From Diadema setosum (lineage: Eukaryota; Echinodermata; Echinoidea; Diadematoida; Diadematidae): a stretch of DNA of 64,000 bases. The notes beneath the pieces are model-generated. The model was not told the origin of the DNA. It was given only the letters and a program-made list of their open reading frames with translations, and did no database searches. Positions 1-13,800 of this stretch are shown one piece after another. How positions within the stretch are numbered: position 1 is the first letter of the stretch; every line of letters begins with the position of its first letter. The stretch lies in the NCBI RefSeq assembly GCF_964275005.1, contig NC_092705.1, forward strand, positions 13,879,385 to 13,943,384. The letters run 5' to 3'. The translations under genes and the position numbers were made by a program.

Positions 1-230
1 GGGATAGCGATCGCGATCGGTATCCCGCTAATTTGGCGAGCGTCCACACGTACCGAATTATCCCGCTAATTGATGAACCAGCGCAAGATTTCTTGGGATT
101 AGCATCGCGATGCTTATCCCGCTAATTTTCGGGTTTTTTTCTGTCCACACGTGCAAAAAAATCGGGATGACGATCGCGATGCAAATCTCGAGATTTGTAT
201 CCCGCTAATTGGTGTACGTGTGAACCCGGC
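1..230. repeat. Palindrome-rich repeat cluster at the left edge
   Basis: The motif ATCCCGCTAATT occurs four times (near 22, 60, 116 and 200). It alternates with short near-palindromes that open with GGGAT and close with ATCCC. Two perfect palindromes are visible: AGCATCGCGATGCT at 101-114 and CAAATCTCGAGATTTG at 182-197. This looks like the end of a transposon or satellite that continues left of the window. No coding sense was found. Confidence 0.6.
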
Positions 231-839
231 TATTATGGTAAAATGCACGGCGCGGTCATTGTTAGTACAAGGGCATACTTTACGTCCATCGACGTTCGCC
301 ATTCGCGTGCCCAAATGAAAACAACGAATGCTGTTATTTTATTGTATTTTGCACAACTGCAGGATACTATGCAGCTCAGGTACGTCATTTAGTTTACTCT
401 CAAGTCGGGTATCATTGCACTCAGACTGTTCAGGACGGCTAAATATCTACCTAAATTTTGTCCTTGCCGATCGTACCCTTCCATATGAGAGTACACGCGC
501 CGCTGTTCATTCGTTTACTGCATGGCTGCTGTAAACATGAATATTCATGAGACGAGCGGACGCGGGGGAAACCCTCGCTTTGCTGACCGCCAATTTTTGA
601 AGTTTCAAGTGGACATCAAATGTGTGGTTCTATGGTGCATCAAACCAAGTTTTGGTGATAAAAATAAAAAAAGAGGGAGCAAATGACGACAAAAATATTC
701 TTCTTTTTCCCATAACGTGGGAAAAGAAATAAAAAAAAAAAAATACGAGGCCCTGAGACCCATGGATTCTCACGGGTGCCTACTTATCAAAACCAAATGA
801 CTATGATCTCCCCCTCCCCAAATATGACAATGATAATTA

Positions 840-1010
840 TAATGATAATATAATAATGATAATAATAATAATAATAATAATGATAATAATAATAATAACA
901 ATATTCATAGTGATAGTTATAATACTAATAATAACAATAATGATAATAATGTACAGCCTGAAGCAGAAGAAGAAGGACATTAATGATTATGATAATAATG
1001 ATAATAAAAA
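840..1010. repeat. ATA/ATG-rich simple sequence
   Basis: Runs of AAT and ATGATA triplets. Similar patches lie at 1368-1440, 2850-2985 and 3220-3285. All belong to the tails of the local direct-repeat family. Confidence 0.8.
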
Positions 1011-1439
1011 TGTACAGTCTGAAGCAGATAAACGGGTGGTTCTATGATCCATCAAACCAAGGTTTGGTGATAAAAACAAAAAGAAGAGAGCAAACGAAGA
1101 CGAAAATATTTTATTTCTCTCAGCACAATAGTAACAAAAACACTAGGGGTATTTATATTATGAAGTAGTCCTACTCAGCACAAGATTACGTATGTTAGTG
1201 CAGGGAAGCAGTTTTGGACAGTTTGCGCAGGACTGTCTTCAGAAATGCTTTTTATCAAGAGCAGAAAAATGGGGGAAACAGATATTTACAATTCTTAACA
1301 AATTAACATTTCCGCCTCCCTTGGTTGATCATCCCTATATTATGACTCTACTCTCTCCTCTCCCCTAAATAATAATAATAATGTTAGTAATAATAATAAT
1401 GATAATAACAATAACAATAATACACTGAAATAATGATAA

Positions 1440-2598
1440 TATAGGTTTTCCCGGCCAATTTCGCACTTTTGTCAGTCCAATTCCTAATTGCTGCATTCAA
1501 TTTAGCAAAATTTAGCGTAGATGACATGTTCGGTAGTTCAATTTTATGATCTCTTCATTCAAATTCATTTTGGAGCATTCAAATTACCTTTAGCCTCATT
1601 CTAATTAACACTCTTTCAATTGAAATTCGTAAAACAAGCACCATTTCGTAATTCGTTCATTCAATTTAGAATGATATTGTCACGTGATCACGGACATGCC
1701 GCACTCGTTCATTCAAATTCATTTTTGGTCATCCAATTTAACATCTTTTGCAGTCAATTTAGCACGCATGTTTATGCTTTGGTTATTTCTTTATTTTTTT
1801 TTTGTCAACATAGGTATTGTTTTGCAAGCGTCATTACAATTCATATTTTCGTACTTATTTTAGAGATTTTGGCAACAATTTTTTTTTTCTTCAATGTGCT
1901 TAGTGATTCTTCCAGTCCGAAGATATAGTGCATCATGTGGCCACAACTTATCTGGCCGTTGAGTGCTTTATTCCGAGTGTGTCGGCCAGTTCTAGGAAGT
2001 CAAGGTTATGATCATCAATGTTCCTATAATTCTTTTTCTGTCTTTTTGAGAAATACGTCTGTATCTAACTTGTGCTGTCATGACTGTAAGAAGATGAAGT
2101 TAATCTGTAGTATTGGTACATGTAGGCCTAAGATGACATGTATAAGAGAAATGGGGCCTTACAGAACAACAAACTCGAGTTATATATGGTCAAACATATA
2201 CTTTTACTGCTTAACAGTGCGTGGATGAAACAAAAAGTCACATAGAAATACGCGTTTAAATGTTATCACCTTTTCAAAAGAGAAATAACATGCATGACGT
2301 TAATTTGAATGAATATGTTAGGAATTTGACTGCCCATACGCGAAATTGAATGACTGAAATACCCCTTTCGGCCAGTGTTGGCGAATTTGAATGACGGAAG
2401 AGCACGTGCCAATTTGAATGCTCGTTTTACGAATTCGAAAGGCACATGTGCAAATTTCATTGATCGAAATGCTAAATTGAACGGCCCACTTGCAATTTTG
2501 AATGACAGAATGTGCAGTGACGAGGATTTTCGCTAAATTGAATGAACCTTTTATCAAATAGACTGACAAAAGTGCGAAATTGGCCGGGAAAACCTATA
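1440..2598. mobile_element. Foldback-like DNA element A (long inverted repeats, TATA-flanked)
   Basis: The two ends are mirror images: GGTTTTCCCGGCCAATTTCG after TATA on the left, and its reverse complement before TATA on the right. Each arm is about 330 bp and is built from degenerate units resembling ATTCAATTTAGCA. About 470 bp of unrelated DNA lies between the arms (about 1790-2260). No transposase is visible, so it is probably non-autonomous. A second copy lies at 8130-9337. Confidence 0.85.
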
Positions 2599-3638
2599 AT
2601 ACAATAGGCCAATGCAATAATGAATGGGGAGGGGTGCTATGATCCATAACTTAAGAGTGGGCGGAAGAGACACAAACAGGTACTGGATTTTTTTGATGTT
2701 TAAAATGAAATAGCAATGATGATGAAGCTATTTGAAACGTCTATCAGTCGAAGAGAAACCTTGACATGACGGGAAAAAAAAAAGATATTCACTATCCTTG
2801 ACCGATAAACTTTTTTCCTTAATTCCCTTGATTCATCCCCATGCAATGAATAATATAAAATAATAATAAAACAGAATGACTATGATCTCCCCTCCCACAA
2901 AATAACAATAACAATAACAATAACGATAACAATAACAATGATAATAATAATGATAATGCTATTTATTATGATAATAAAAACAATGAACAGTATCAATGAG
3001 ATAAATGGATGGTTCTAGATCCATCAAACCAAGTTTTGATTATGAAAACAGAAATGAGGGAGCAAATGAAGACGAAAATATTCTTTGTGTATTTCTTCTC
3101 TCATAACGTGGTTGAAGAAATATTAAAGGAAAAATACGAAGCCCTGAGACCCGTGGATTCCCACAGGTGCCTAATACTTATAAAACCTAATGACTATGAT
3201 CCCCCTCCCCAAAAACAATAATAATTATAATAGCAATATAACAATAGGGGCCTAATGAGAATAATAATATAATAATAATGATGATGTATAGTCTGAAGCA
3301 GATAAACGGACGGTTCTATGATCTATCAAACCAAGTTTTGGTGATTAAAAACAAAGAGGGAGCAACTGAAGACAATCAAAAATATTATATTTTTCTCTAA
3401 TAACGTGGGAAAAGAAATAGGAATAAAAAAAAAAAATGCAAGGCCTTAAGACCAGCCGTGGATTCCCGTGGTGCCTGCATGGATGCAAGAGCAGTTGGTA
3501 TAATTAATATCAAAGTCTGTGTCAATAGTATCTCCTCATTCCGACGGAAGAATCTGTGGGCAGAACTTCCGGAGAATCTCATAAGCGTTTTTGGTAACTT
3601 TTCCCTGAATGTTTGTTTTTGGGTTTTGTTTTGTTTTT

Positions 3639-3671
3639 TGTTTGTTTGTTTGTTTGTTTGTTTGTTTGTTG
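3639..3671. repeat. (TTTG)n microsatellite
   Basis: About eight consecutive TTTG/TTGT units inside an otherwise unannotated stretch. Confidence 0.85.
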
Positions 3672-4001
3672 TTCTGCGGGGGTGGAAATGTGTGTGTGTG
3701 TATGTGGTGGGGTGGTGGTCATGGGTATAGAAGAGATCGAGCACAAGTAACGAAAGAATGAAATAAATTTCTTTTTATTTCATCAATAAAAATGTGCAAA
3801 ATCGTATCTATGAGAAAAAAAAATTAAACCCCTCAGACCCGTGGATTTCCACGGGTGCTGCTAGTAATAATAATAATATGAAATATTTATTTAGCGCTTA
3901 ATACAACACGTTTCGAAGCGCTTTACAATGCTAAACAACCAACCAAACAAACATACAAATCAGCTTAGGATAACAAATATACAAATGTATACAGTATATA
4001 C

Positions 4002-4034
<33 letters not shown>

Positions 4035-4139
4035 TATACATATACATATACTGACAACTTTTTAATGTTTAACTTTTAATGATGAGCAGAAGATAATTCC
4101 ATGACAACCTTCTTAATGGTTACACGATAAATGTCTAAC

Positions 4140-4403
4140 CTTACGCGGCCCGCCAAAGTCCAAAGCATATTCGTTCTGAAAGTTCACTCTGAGCGGGAGC
4201 AGCCACGTGGCACTCCCAGCAGCCCAACATCTGTCGACATTTTGAAGAGCCGAATGAATGATGTCACGCCCTCTTCTGACGTCACTGAAGTTGAGACAGA
4301 TGGGCTCTTCCCTGAAAAGGTGCGGATCCGGCTGCCCAAATAGCATATTTTGGGAAAAAGCTTTAAAGAAGTTTCTAGAGAGTGCATCCACCTCCAGTGT
4401 ATC
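4140..4403 (-). CDS. Gene 1 exon 7 (HECT N-lobe start)
   Basis: 88 codons, phase 0 at both ends. The acceptor is attcattcacag and the donor AAG|GTTAGA. It begins DTLEVDALSRNFF and ends NEYALDFGGPRK. The first 33 residues differ strongly from the paralogous exon in gene 2, while the last 55 are almost identical. Homology with copy 2 ends only about 150 bp past this donor. Confidence 0.85.
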
Positions 4404-5493
4404 CTGTGAATGAATTAAATATACAGTAATGTTCCTAAGAAACGTATAGGTCACCTGATTCCAAGGATAGAGCAGTAGTAGCTCGTCCATGTAGAATGTA
4501 CAAAGACCCTATAACAAAACAATCGATGTTGTTCTCAAATTCGTATGAGAAATCATTTTACTCCAGTCAAACATCTGCTGTGCAAAAGTATCAATGAAAA
4601 ACCGGCACACTATATTTCCCAGTGAAAGTATATGAAAAATCCCCTGCTAGTATCACGATTTCAATTTTGTTTTAACCTGCCAAATGTTGATAGCAGGGTG
4701 AGAAAAGAGAACTCTCTCAAGTTAGACAAACTTAAAAATTTTTTAGTCGATCAACACAAATGACATATTTTGGTCCATTACAGAGGAATTATAATCTGCG
4801 ACTTTTTGCTGCTTTTGAGCTTGGCCGTCACATTTAGTTTGCGCTATCATGAATGGCGTTGCTATCAGACCCCATAAATCAATTCAATCTAAAATAAATC
4901 AAAGTCAGTGGGGGAGAACCAGCGAAAGGTACATTGACGGAGAAAAAAAAAGAAAAGAAAAGTTGGTTGGACAAACCTGATGTTTGCGAAGCATATCGGA
5001 GAGGAGAAACCACTTTGCAGGAACACTCAACAGAAATGGGTATTTCATCCAAGTAAAGGTCTGTTGAATTGATTAGAAATGGCAATACCGGGTAACATGT
5101 AATAATGAATATATCTAGGTCAGTTTGATTGTGATTCAACCCATATCATACAAGCACTTAATGTAGTTGAGCTGTCTCGGATATCAAAGTTTCTTTTCGT
5201 GTTACACCAACCCTTTTTGAATGAGGGATATTTCGTTCTCACAACTCTATTCAGAAAGCTTGTGTGATGTTATCTATTCTTGTAATATATGTATTTTGTT
5301 TACGTAGTAACAGCAAACTGCTCACAAACATAGTCCGTTTTGGGAATTATACTTTAGAAAAAAATTTAAGTTTCGTCATAATAATAAAAATGTTGATGTT
5401 CCATCCTGACATTACTATGTTGCCTGTGTTCCCACAGCGGATAATTTTTCAGTCCTACCAAAAATTTAAAAAAAAAAAAAAAGGATTTGTGTA

Positions 5494-5532
<39 letters not shown>

Positions 5533-7123
5533 TACTTCCTTGGTGCGACTATTCTGTTACTTTGTACAGCAACATGGACGGCGGAACCGTGGGGGCCGTG
5601 GGGGCTCGGGCCCCCACACTTTTTGTGCATCATACAAAGGAATACATAAGGTGTCATCAGTTTGGGCCCCAACGCTTTTGTTGATAGAAATAGATAGAGA
5701 TCTTGAAGTGTTACCGCGGTAAGGTTATGTTTTTGCACTGAAGACCTTTTTTATTTTTATTTTTTTGCTTGTCAGCTGAAAAAAAACAACAACCCGGAAA
5801 TGGAAGGGGAGAGATGAGCCGAGGACTTTTTTTTATTTTTTTTTATTTTTTATTTTTTTGCTTCTTAGCTCATGAAACCCGGAAGTGGGCCCCCACACTT
5901 TTAAAAACGCTCCGCCGGCCCTGCAGCAATATCAGCTTATGATATTATATTTGTATTTTTTGTATGTTAATGAATAAAGACTATTTAAAAAAAAAACCGT
6001 ACACCAAACAAAAGGAGAACTACCCTAGTACCAGCAGTACCATTAGAGGATTACCAATTAGTCTAACTCTCTAAACTTTTACAATTCACATAACTTTTGT
6101 CTTATGTGTCCGATTTTTCTCAAGCATTTTGTTTCGTTCTTAAAAGCGTAGGAAAATACTTGCCTCCGTGACATGTCGTCCCGAATCGCGGTCCATTTCG
6201 ATGTGGCAATGAAGCGCCAAATGACGTATGAGTTCGTCGTCCGGTATGTCCGTGAGGTAAAACAGCCGGCGAGGTATGATACACTGAGCATCTTCGTTCA
6301 CCTAGATAAGTGTAATGAGTGGTTTGGTTGGTTTGGTTTGGTTTGGTTTATTTCTGCATTTTCTTCTCCAAATACAATAACAAATGAAAACAAAGTGATA
6401 CAGAGTGTGCAAAAAAAAGAGAGTTTAACATACAAATCAATACAAGAAATATCATTTTCATAACAATATCAGTCTGTAATGACATATGAATCAAAACAAC
6501 ATATTAAGGCATACTGTATTTATGAACAAAGGAGAAATCCATAACAGGGGACCGTCATCATTAAGCAGAGCTTGACGTTGATGAGGCCCTATCTATATAT
6601 GTAATACGAATATAATACAACACCAATTATAAATCTACTCATAAAACTCTTAATCTTAATATACGCGTGTTATAATACGAGTGTTAGAATAAGTAAACAG
6701 TAGCATTCACAGGGAGCTACTAAGTAGTATCAGTATCATCTAAATCAATATCTATGTCAACATCAATATCTATGTAAAGATATATGAGTATACAATGTAC
6801 TTTAGGATGAAGCATTTTTATGTTCACATTAGTGGCAGCAGTAAGTTTAGGCATGCGTAGTAGCGTAGTAATACCGCAGTTGTATGTATTTGATTATATA
6901 TGTCAGCAGTTGTCACTATATTGGCGAGTGCCGTTATGGGGTTTTGGAGGAAGCAGTAATTGTACATAGAAATATACCTTGCCTTGAGGGTTTCAGGTTA
7001 AAACTATGGGCAGAGGTGACTCCAAATAGTACTTATTCACTGAGGGGCGCAGTCCCGAAGTGAAAGGTACTTTTAAAGACACTGATGAGCTCCATAAGCA
7101 GAAATTCGAAAGTAAAAAGATTG

Positions 7124-7176
<53 letters not shown>

Positions 7177-7861
7177 TTGGGGTGAAAAAATTAAATGAAA
7201 GAAAGCAAAATGTGAGGTGAGAAGTCGTGTGGTGGATGCGATGTTCCAGCGGGATCCTGACCGTACGAAGCAGAGCGCGATGTCACGGTTGTTTTTATTT
7301 GTGCCATTTCTCGTGTATTTCACAAAGTGACAGTACGAACCAGCGTGCGATGTCAGAATTGCTTTGTGATGTCACACTTGCTTTGTGACATCATTTCACA
7401 AATAGAGCACTATTTATAAACTATCATAATCAGAGACGTCATTTTCCAAACAGCATAGCATTGGAGTGTCAAACAGACCAATGAGTGTAGTTGAAAATAC
7501 ATTATAATCACGTAAAGCTCTTTGAACCACTCACTAGCGGACTGATTGTTGATCCAAAATAGTAATTACATAGTATCTGTGTGAGACGTGAGCATTCATT
7601 GTTTTTCATGTTTAGCATTCATTGTTTAATATCGCCCTTGTCTCTCCGAGGTACCTTATTTAGGTGTCCAAGTGCTTCAACCAGAACGAAGAGCGTGTTG
7701 ATTTCCGTGTACTCTCGGCTCTTGCGCAACCCACGAATCCCCTCTCGAAACACACACACCAACCTCTGAAGGAGGTTCTTGTCGTTTTTCCACCAGTTGA
7801 CTGACGAAAAGAGGAAGGGAAAATGTTGATACAGATAGATACACACAAACACACACACACT

Positions 7862-7894
<33 letters not shown>

Positions 7895-10800
7895 TCATAT
7901 GTCTGAGGCCTATATCTGACTTCTTTTAAGCGGGTGAATCTTACTCTATCGTCCCGATCAAGCGGCGTCTACTGTGCCACAATTTTGAGCGTTAAAGTTG
8001 TGCATTGAAAAAAAAATATAAGAAGAAGAGATATTGTTTGCATTCATTTACTATCATTGATCAATAAATTTAGGGTTAATGTTCGATATGACTATGACGA
8101 CTCCCAGTAATACTGCATCTGTAAGTTATTATAGGTTTTCCCGGCCAATTTCGCACATTTTTCATTCCAATTCCTAATTGCTGCATTCAATTTAGCACAG
8201 TTTAGACTAGACGGCATGTTCGGTATTTCAATTTTATAATCTTTTCATTCAAATTACCTTTTACATCATTCGAATCAGCACTTTTTCAGTTCAAATTCGT
8301 AAGACAAGCACCATTTCGCAAGACAAGCACCATTTCGCAAATCGTTCATTCAATTTAGCACGATATAGTCACGTGATCACGTAAACGCTGCGCTCGTTCA
8401 TTCGAATTCATTCTTGGGCATCCAATTTCGCATTTGCTGCAGTCAATTTAACAGACACGTTTATGCTTTTATTCTGATATGACCTTTGCAACAGTACTTT
8501 CAAAATAAGTGTATGTGTTTATAATGTTCGATAGCATTATTTCATTCACAGATACATTGATCTTAAGTTTGTTTTGTCAATAATTGGGAGAAGGAGGTTT
8601 CAATTTACATGATTATTTCTTTCATCTGCATGTTTCATTATTTTCATTTGGTGGGTGCTAGATTGCGTTAATTATCATTAGGAATAAATAAAAGTTCTTG
8701 GATCAGCTCTAGCCATCAATTTGTCAAGGTTATTACCCTCAAATGCTTCTATGATTCTTTCCCTGTTTTCTTGAGAGATACGCCTGTATCTAACTCGTGC
8801 TGCCATGACTGGACATAAGAAAGTGAAGTGCATCTATGGTATAACTGGTGGAAGCATGGCATGTATAGTTCTGATAACATGTATGGAAGAAGAGGGGCGT
8901 TACAGAACAACAAACTTGAGTTATTTACGGTCAAAGATACATTTACTATACTTAACAGTGTGTGGATGAAACAAAAATTCACATTTAAATACGTATAAAT
9001 CACGGTTCTCACCTTTTCAAAATAGAAATAACATTACGCCAATTTGAATGAACATGTTTGGAATTTGACTGCCCATACGCGAAATTGAATGACTGAAATA
9101 CCATTTTCCGCCAGTGCTGGCGAATTTGAATGACTGAAGAGCACGTGCCAATTTGAATGCCCGTTTTACGAATTCGGAAGGCACATGTGCGAATTTCATT
9201 GACCGAAATGCTAAATTGAACGAACAAGTTGCAATTTTTAATGACAGAATGTGCAGTGACGAGGATTTTCGCTAAATTGAATGAACGTTTTATCAAATGG
9301 ACTGACAAAAGTGCGAAATTGGCCGGGAAAACCTATATTTACTGATGCCAGAATGGTGCCTGTTGATATCCTTCTTCATAATGATCTCTGTTAGTTTCGT
9401 TACAGTGCCTATGTTTACATTAAAAAAAAAAAAGATATTGCCATCACTTATCATTGGTGATCTACGTAACTTCCATATTTTCAGGAATCAATTAACATAC
9501 ATGTTTATGCTTTTGATCAACACAAAATTATCATACAAACATTCACTATATTATCAAAGGAGAGATGAAGCTAATGAAATAACGAAAAATTGCAATTCTA
9601 ATGACAGGAGAAATTCCGTGTGAAACAGCTTGTAATGACAACAGAACTAACCACAGTCAACAACGTAATTCCCATTTCCTAGATTATTCTTTATTCAACG
9701 ATCAATTACATTTATTCAGAAAATGCCATTTTATTTATCTATTTATTCATTTAGAAAACGTTTAAATGATCTCAATCTTTCAAAATCATTTTAACTGCAA
9801 TTTGCTCACACAATATCAGATGTGAGGATTGGTTGTGTTTGCTGTGACGTTGTTTCATTTGTCATATTAATGTTTGTTTTGTTTAATCCGCTATATTTGT
9901 TTTGCCCTATTTATGTTTACCAAGTCGTTGGAAGCTAGCCGGTCCCTTTTCTACCAATTCGTTGATGATCTCGGCTATAAGCACGACAATTTGCCGGCTC
10001 CACGACTCGTTGACCAGGTCAAAAGCTGTACATTCCAGAATAAGAGGAAGGCTTCGCAGCCGGGCGTGGTCGCGCGGCCCAGCCTGGCATAACATGCTCC
10101 CTACGTAGCGGTACCGTTTCTTGATGATCGCCGCTACCTGTTGGAAATTTCCCGATAATAAGTGCGCCTTTTTTGCAACACAAGAGGAGTGTACACTTGG
10201 CACAAACACGTACAAATCACTTGTATGTGTGGAAATCTTACATTACCAATTATATGATGCGTTACCTGGTGAAACCACTAGTTGCAAACATGGTAACGTA
10301 ATAATTGCTATGCTATGAGTGGGACATCTGATTAAAAGAAACAATGAAATAAACAAACACAAAATTAAAACAGAGAAAAAATGTTTTGCAAGTACAAACC
10401 ATCCTTCAGAAGAAGAAAGATTGTCCCCAATTACTGTGACATTACTCTAAGTCAAGAAAGCATATAAGCTGCACTAAGCCAAATTGTTTATTGATGATAT
10501 AAACATTGCTGAGAAACATTCAACCAAGTTCCTAGGAGTGACCCTAGATAGCAATCTAACTTGGAATACTCATGTTCAGAATATTACAACAGCAATATCT
10601 AAAGCAATTGTTTTAAGGAGAATAAAATATTTAATTAACGATAAAATTTTAATAATGTTATATAACATTACCATATGTAATGTACTGCAATATTGTATGG
10701 GGCAACTGTAGCTGAACTAAATTGAACACATTTTTTTTTCTCCAGAAAAAGGCGCTTCGTATATATGCACACAATATCACTCAAATTTCCTGGCTCACAC

Positions 10801-13800
10801 TGATCCCATATTTATCGCCTAAAAACTCAAAAGGCCCATGATATACATTTATGCCTAACTGCCATATTTATGTATAAACACACTCGAAATTTATTACAAT
10901 TTTGTCATAATGCCCTAGTAACCAATGACCATATTCACTCATACCCTACCCGTCGTTCCCATGATTTTCATTTAAGTAATCCAAAGCTTTTACTTGCTCA
11001 AAAGTCGATCAGACATCACGGTCCGGATACATGGAACGCTCTTCCTGAGGAGTTGAAACAATGTGCCTCTTTGTTTTCATTCAAAACAAACTTAACGAAG
11101 CACATTTTATCACAGTATACTTCAAATACGAACTAAAAACAAATAATTTACGACTTATGTTGGTCTCCCGATAGCAACATCGCATATCGTTCCCTCTTCC
11201 AGCAAACCAATTCTATTATTCAAAATTCTGGCCTATCTGCCCTTCTGCACTTTCAAGCACATGCACGCACATTCACCACCATCACACGTCAGAGTTTATT
11301 TTCCCCTGCTATCTTCGCAGCAGAATTTGTATTGTTACGAATCTAGTATGTCCCTACCTTTTCCTCAGGCCGGCCATTTTTTCAAGCAAAGCTTACAATG
11401 GCGGCCCTCTGCATAATCGCTTCTTAACTACAATAAGCTTGTTACTTTAATCCCTGCTGCACAGACATGCATACTATTATATCATTAATTTCCTATTATA
11501 TCGTTGTCTATGCAAGTCAAACGACTCTGTTTTAAATTTACTTTGTGCATTTCCCACATGTTCATTATTATGTAACTTATGTATATTGATTTGCAGAAAA
11601 TAAAGTACTTTTCAAACAAATACCAATGTTCCAAAGCAACCCCAATGCAGCTTAAACTGAAAGTAGCTAAGTAGTTTTTCTATAGCAAACTAATACCATT
11701 CGTGCATGCATTTCACATTGTGTTCAATTATTTTGTCCTTCCCAAATGGCTGAAGTCAAATTGACACATGTACCGCTTTGTATCATGTATTTTTATGGAC
11801 ATAAATAAATTATTGAATTTAATTGAAATAGCAATCTTACCATTTTCAAGTGGGCTGGGTCGACAAGCTTGCTGAATGTTAGACGAACTTCTGACGAACA
11901 TGGTACTTGCCGGCTGTGGTAAGTGAGAGGGGGAAAGAAAATGAATACACCACTAGTTAGAGATACTGGGATCGGTTGACGGGAATGCTCAATATTTAAA
12001 GGATACATGCAAATCTGCAATCATTCAGTGTACAGTTATTATACAGTGTACTCCCGTTAAATATAAAAAAAAAACACGGTTATAACGAAATTCCCGTTTC
12101 AACAAAGGAAAATTTCAGGCCATAATATTTTCCGCTCTATGTATTTTCATTGTTTATTTGTTCGGTTGTAACAGAATTTCGATATTACGAAAGAAAACGT
12201 TTAGTCCCGAGGACTTCGTTATAACGGGAGCCCACTGTACGACTGATTACACTCATCTACACATTGATAAATCCTCAAATATTCTGTAAAACACATGGGT
12301 TTACAAATATTTTATCTTCTACTTATTTGTACTATTAGTATATGCCATTGTCATTTTTGGCATACACCAGGCCATCTTTTCACACAACTCTGCAGTGCTC
12401 GTATGCTTGTCTGCTTGTATAGGAGAAAACTATTCTTCGATATATTATGGTGATCTACCCAGGGTATCCTCTTCAGTGCTACCACTGCTCCACCAGAGGG
12501 CCCTGCCATTATTATCACCCTAGCGTTGCCAGGTATACCCATTTATACACCTGGGTCGAGAGGGACCTGGTGGGTAAAACGTCTTGGTCAAAGGACGTAA
12601 GCACTGGGTGGGATTCGAACTCGGGTCCTCCGATCGGGAGTCGGAAGTCTTATCCACTATGCCACAGCGCCCCCATCATTATCATTATCATGTATCCCAA
12701 TTTATTATCACTGTCTCATGTATACGACATCGGGCACATTCTCCATAAATCTATGCGCATATTCACCCTATTAATTTCAACATAAAATTGTACCTGTCAT
12801 TGTATTTGGAGTTTTGGAGTATACGCCATTGGGATTACTTGTTAAGACATGTCATAATGAGAAAACTTGCTACGACATGGCTAAGGTTATCATTGCTATC
12901 ATAAACACAATTGATATAATTGTCATGTTCTCAAAGTCTCGTCTTTCTACTCTTCAAGCAGAATGGTGAGAGATCAGAGTACAGTAGGGAATAGAAGAGG
13001 AGAATAATTCATAAACAGTTTAACCCGTTCAAGACTAGCATCGAGTGTATTCGGGCGGGAAACATTCAAATTCAGCTAATCCTCACAGAGGTATATAAGG
13101 TGATGGAGATGTATGGGTTACAGATGTTGTGTTATATCATAATAGCTTCACATTTGTGATTCTGTTGTAATTATGTTTGTAATCATTTGTAGCTGACTTT
13201 AAGATTGCTGATGATATAACTCTGATATTCTTTTTGATATCATTTTGTTTGGATGTTGTTTTCTGTGTTCGATTTGTATTTTGTCTTTGCCTTGTATTCC
13301 CTGTAGAATCCTGATGGGGACATGGGGCTCAGTGATTTTGTGTTACCATGTTTACTGACTTAGTGCAGAATGTTGAATATAGGGGCCCTATATTCATCAT
13401 TTTCTTACAATTTCAGCTGCTTAAACCATGAGCATGGTGGCTCGATATGTTATCAGCAATAACATTTTTCATCTGTTTCTTACTAGAAATATTATCACTG
13501 CAACTTAGGATATTATGAACCAAACATTACTAAAATCAATCATGTCTATGCTCACACTGCTGAACCAACATTCACGCAGTTCGTTCTAAACATTAGGCGT
13601 GAAAACTTTACGATGGAATATTGTACAAATTGAAATAATTAACAAAAATACAAATAAACAAATGAATGATTAAATACTTAACTAACCAACTAACTAACTA
13701 AATAAATTCAATCAAATCTTACTATTCCACTCTGAAGGCTTTGTCGAGCACATGTGGCGACAGTGCCTCCTCTAGCTCAGCTCACAACACCACAAATGAA

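Larger units (their letters stand above)
605..3870. repeat. Dispersed direct repeat family of about 230-300 bp
   Basis: At least four related units start near 620, 1030, 3005 and 3305. Each carries ATCAAACCAAGTTTTGGTGA or a close variant, then a stretch with AAAATATT and CTC.TAACGTGG. Some continue into GTGGATTC.CACGGGTGCCT and a CCCCTCCCCAAAA tract followed by TAA/GAT-rich simple sequence. A fifth partial unit ends near 3865. No gene is supported in 1-3990. The foldback-like element at 1440-2598 sits between units. Confidence 0.6.

Noticed and set aside
1620..2228. Two adjacent frames of about 100 codons
   Set aside because: They lie in the arm and centre of the foldback-like element and are not open in the related copy at 8130-9337.
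3397..3744. A missing HECT exon of gene 1 around RFFRRNEEILL
   Set aside because: In the phase required by the exon 7 donor the frame stops at once, and similarity to EFFQKLFKEL is slight.
5466..5738. Frames on both strands around the GT tract
   Set aside because: They depend on the microsatellite and on the adjacent MITE insertion.
7660..7898. Cys/Val-rich small proteins
   Set aside because: They translate a (CA)n tract in other frames; the true exon here is the 146-nt HERC-like exon. The same holds for 42842-43109 and 39032-39270.
12600..12674. A tRNA gene on the minus strand
   Set aside because: Box A and box B are present but it continues into a SINE body, is absent from the paralogous site and has no clear cloverleaf.
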